Assembly: GCA_016713435.1 (NCBI GenBank)
Contig: JADJPD010000041.1
Location: 1-5,674, forward strand
Direction: 5' to 3'
Origin: Gemmatimonadota bacterium
Lineage (GTDB): Bacteria > Gemmatimonadota > Gemmatimonadetes > Gemmatimonadales > GWC2-71-9
Length of the DNA stretch: 5,674 nucleotides
Made by a program: the position numbers and the translations under genes. Positions 4,000 to 5,674 of this stretch are shown piece by piece. How positions within the stretch are numbered: the first letter of the stretch is position 1; the number at the start of each line of letters is the position of its first letter. The notes under the pieces are model-generated. The model did no database searches and was not told the DNA's origin. It saw only the letters and a program-made list of their open reading frames with translations.

Positions 4000-5674
4000 A
4001 TGCCCCTCCCCACCACCCCAGAGGACCTCGAGCGCTGGCGCGCCCTCCGCGCCATCGTCCTCGCGCGGGACGGCCACGCGTGCCGGGAGTGCGGCGCCCC
4101 CTGCCCCGACGGCGAGGCCGATGTCCACCACCTGATCCCCCGCGCCTCCGGTGGCGACGACGAGCCCGCCAACCTGATCACCCTCTGCGACGGCTGCCAC
4201 GCCGCCCACCACCCGAACCTCCAGGGTACCCTCGCCCGCCGCGCCCTCGAGCGCTGGGGCCTCCGCCTGGCCCGGTTCCTGGATCGCCGTCGCGAGCTCG
4301 CCGGTGTGGACGAGTCGCTCGGCCCCGCCATGCGGCTCCTCGGCGTCTCCCGCTTCCGCGAGGCCCAGCTCGAGGTCATCCTCGCCGCCCTCCGCGGTGA
4401 GTCGCTCCTCCTCGTGAGCGCCACCGGCTCCGGCAAGTCGCTCTGCTTCCAGGTGCCGGTGCTCGTCTCCCGCGGCTGCGGCTTCGTCCTCTCCCCGCTC
4501 AAGGCGCTCATGAGCGAGCAGGTGGTGGGCCTGCAACGGAAGAAGATCCCCGGCACCTTCATCAACGGCGACCTTTCGCCGGCGGAGAAGCGGATCCGCT
4601 ACCGCCTGCTCCGCCAGGGCGCCATCAAGTTCCTCTACTGCACGCCGGAGCGCTTCGACCCCGGCATGGTCCGTCAGGCGGAGGTGGACGAGATCACGCG
4701 CGCCCGCCCCTCGTTCCTGGTGGTGGACGAGGCCCACTGCATTGACCGCTGGGGCAACGACTTCCGCCCCAACTACGGCCGCATCGGCGCCATCCGCGAG
4801 GCGCTTGGCCATCCGCCCGTCCTCGCCTTCACCGCCACGGCCGGCCGCCGGGGCCAGCGGCGCATCCTCGCCTCGCTCGGCATCCCCGATGCGCGCGTGG
4901 TGGTCACCGGCGTCAACCGCCCCAACATCAAGCTCGCCCGCCTGGCCGACGTGCACGACAAGGACCGCTTCGCCCTGATCGTGGCCCTCCTCAAGCGCGC
5001 GCCCCCGGGCCGCGCCATGCTGTTCGTGCCGACGGTCAAGACCGGCACTCCACCTCCAGGCCGGCCTCACCGACCTCGGCCTCACCCGTCCCTTCTACCA
5101 CTCCCGCCTCGGCACCGCCAACGAGCGCGACACCCTGCTCGGGCGCTTCACCGGCCGGGTGGACCCGCCGCTCCATGTGATCATCTGCACCAACGCCTTC
5201 GGCATGGGCCTCGACCTGCCGGACGTGCGCCTGGTGGTCCACTGGCAGCATCCCGCCTCCGTGGAGGACTATCTCCAGGAGTTCGGGCGCGCGGGCCGGG
5301 ATGGGGAGCCCTCGGTGGCGGTGCTGTTCACGGGGAAGAACGACGAGAAGTTGCTGGAGTTCATGGCGAAGAAGTCCGTCGAGGCCGCGAACATTGCGCC
5401 CGAGACCCGCGAGGCCGCGCTCGCCGCCAAGCTCGAGGCCATCCAGGACATGCGGCGGGTCGCCACGGCGCAGGGGCAGGCTGCGTGCGGGAGATGATCG
5501 TCCGCTACTTCGGGGACCCGCTAAGCCACGCGGGAGCGGACACTCGCCATGCGGATCGTGGAGTGGCTGCTACTCCGCGCCGGGCGGCCGCCGGTGACGT
5601 CGTACTGCTGCGACCACTGCGATCAGGTGAGCGCCGTCGGCGTGGTCGCGTGGGCGACCGGCGTCTACCAGGGC
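4000..5674 (+). CDS. HNH nuclease-RecQ-type helicase fusion, C-terminus beyond window, frameshifted
   Basis: ATP-dependent superfamily 2 DNA helicase of RecQ type with an N-terminal HNH domain. HNH (about 18-75): zinc pairs C28/C31 and C63/C66, catalytic-type HHLIPRASGGDDEPANLITL from H43, N59, and H67 in CDGCH. A linker helix region (76-115) follows. Helicase lobe 1: motif 0 FREAQ (119-123), Walker A ATGSGKS (141-147), SPLKALMSEQV (165-175), DEAHCIDRWGNDFRPNY (243-259), FTATA (277-281). Lobe 2: VPTVK (343-347), YHSRL (near 367), TNAFGMGLDLPD (near 397), QEFGRAGRDG (motif VI, near 428). A zinc-type region begins with CVREMIVRYFGD (C495) and ends CCDHC (536-540). The reading frame shifts three times: near 5050 (one extra C), near 5480 (one missing G) and near 5535 (one extra base). 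The fold continues after each, so I read one gene. ATG 4000 has no Shine-Dalgarno and appears leaderless. Expected to unwind and perhaps cut DNA in repair or defence; that role is inferred. Confidence 0.88.
   Translation, partial: MPLPTTPEDLERWRALRAIVLARDGHACRECGAPCPDGEADVHHLIPRASGGDDEPANLITLCDGCHAAHHPNLQGTLARRALERWGLRLARFLDRRRELAGVDESLGPAMRLLGVSRFREAQLEVILAALRGESLLLVSATGSGKSLCFQVPVLVSRGCGFVLSPLKALMSEQVVGLQRKKIPGTFINGDLSPAEKRIRYRLLRQGAIKFLYCTPERFDPGMVRQAEVDEITRARPSFLVVDEAHCIDRWGNDFRPNYGRIGAIREALGHPPVLAFTATAGRRGQRRILASLGIPDARVVVTGVNRPNIKLARLADVHDKDRFALIVALLKRAPPGRAMLFVPTVKTGTPPPGRPHRPRPHPSLLPLPPRHRQRARHPARALHRPGGPAAPCDHLHQRLRHGPRPAGRAPGGPLAASRLRGGLSPGVRARGPGWGALGGGAVHGEERREVAGVHGEEVRRGREHCARDPRGRARRQARGHPGHAAGRHGAGAGCVREMIVRYFGDPLSHAGADTRHADRGVAATPRRAAAGDVVLLRPLRSGERRRRGRVGDRRLPG

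Noticed and set aside
3492..4400. Plus-strand open frame of 302 codons across the VOC and helicase gene starts
   Set aside because: It is Arg/Pro-rich, crosses a divergent intergenic region, and overlaps two convincing genes in other frames.
3952..5085. Long minus-strand open frame (377 codons) opposite the helicase gene
   Set aside because: It is Glu/Ala/Gly-rich and motif-free, while the plus strand shows full HNH and helicase motifs over the same bases. It is an antisense shadow of GC-rich coding DNA.
4000..5674. A complete restriction-modification or multi-gene defence system around the HNH-helicase
   Set aside because: No methyltransferase, specificity subunit or other defence protein is visible in the window; downstream sequence is missing.

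Overview
The window is very GC-rich bacterial DNA, with G or C dominating third codon positions in every convincing gene. It holds eight protein genes and no sign of rRNA, tRNA, CRISPR, IS or phage. The small uncharacterised proteins (DUF1203-like, DUF5990-like, a lipoprotein, and a 239-residue membrane protein of a kind I associate with Gemmatimonadota) suggest an environmental bacterium such as Gemmatimonadota. This assignment is an inference from gene style, not a marker-based call.

Layout. At the left edge a minus-strand gene (1-516) encodes a DUF1203-family protein whose C-terminus lies outside the window. After a roughly 220-base divergent intergenic region, plus-strand genes follow: a small hydrophobic protein (736-951), a C-terminally membrane-anchored unknown (961-1487), a DUF5990-family protein (1592-2050), a two-helix membrane protein (2123-2841) and a lipoprotein (2908-3392). 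The lipoprotein converges on a minus-strand gene for a probably exported glyoxalase-fold (VOC) protein (3405-3899). Divergent from that, and running off the right edge, is the most interesting gene: a RecQ-type DNA helicase with a complete Cys4 HNH nuclease motif fused at its N-terminus (4000 to beyond 5674).

Reading-frame integrity. Five of the eight genes can be read through only by correcting single-base shifts, near 860 and 893, 1442, 2451, 3146, 5050, 5480 and 5535. Protein similarity or sensible composition resumes immediately in the neighbouring frame each time. Unrelated genes being hit at this density looks like uncorrected indels in a low-coverage or long-read assembly rather than biological decay. 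Products are therefore described as corrected proteins, and each shift is recorded.

Regulation. The HNH-helicase gene lacks a Shine-Dalgarno sequence. It has a plausible -35/-10 pair ending six bases before its ATG, which suggests a leaderless transcript, and a 14-base perfect palindrome fills most of the promoter spacer. The 2123 gene has a similar but weaker arrangement. GC-rich hairpins overlap the stop codons of the 2123 gene and of the convergent pair at 3392/3405. The genes show no obvious common pathway; the plus-strand group reads as a run of housekeeping or accessory unknowns beside a DNA-processing enzyme.
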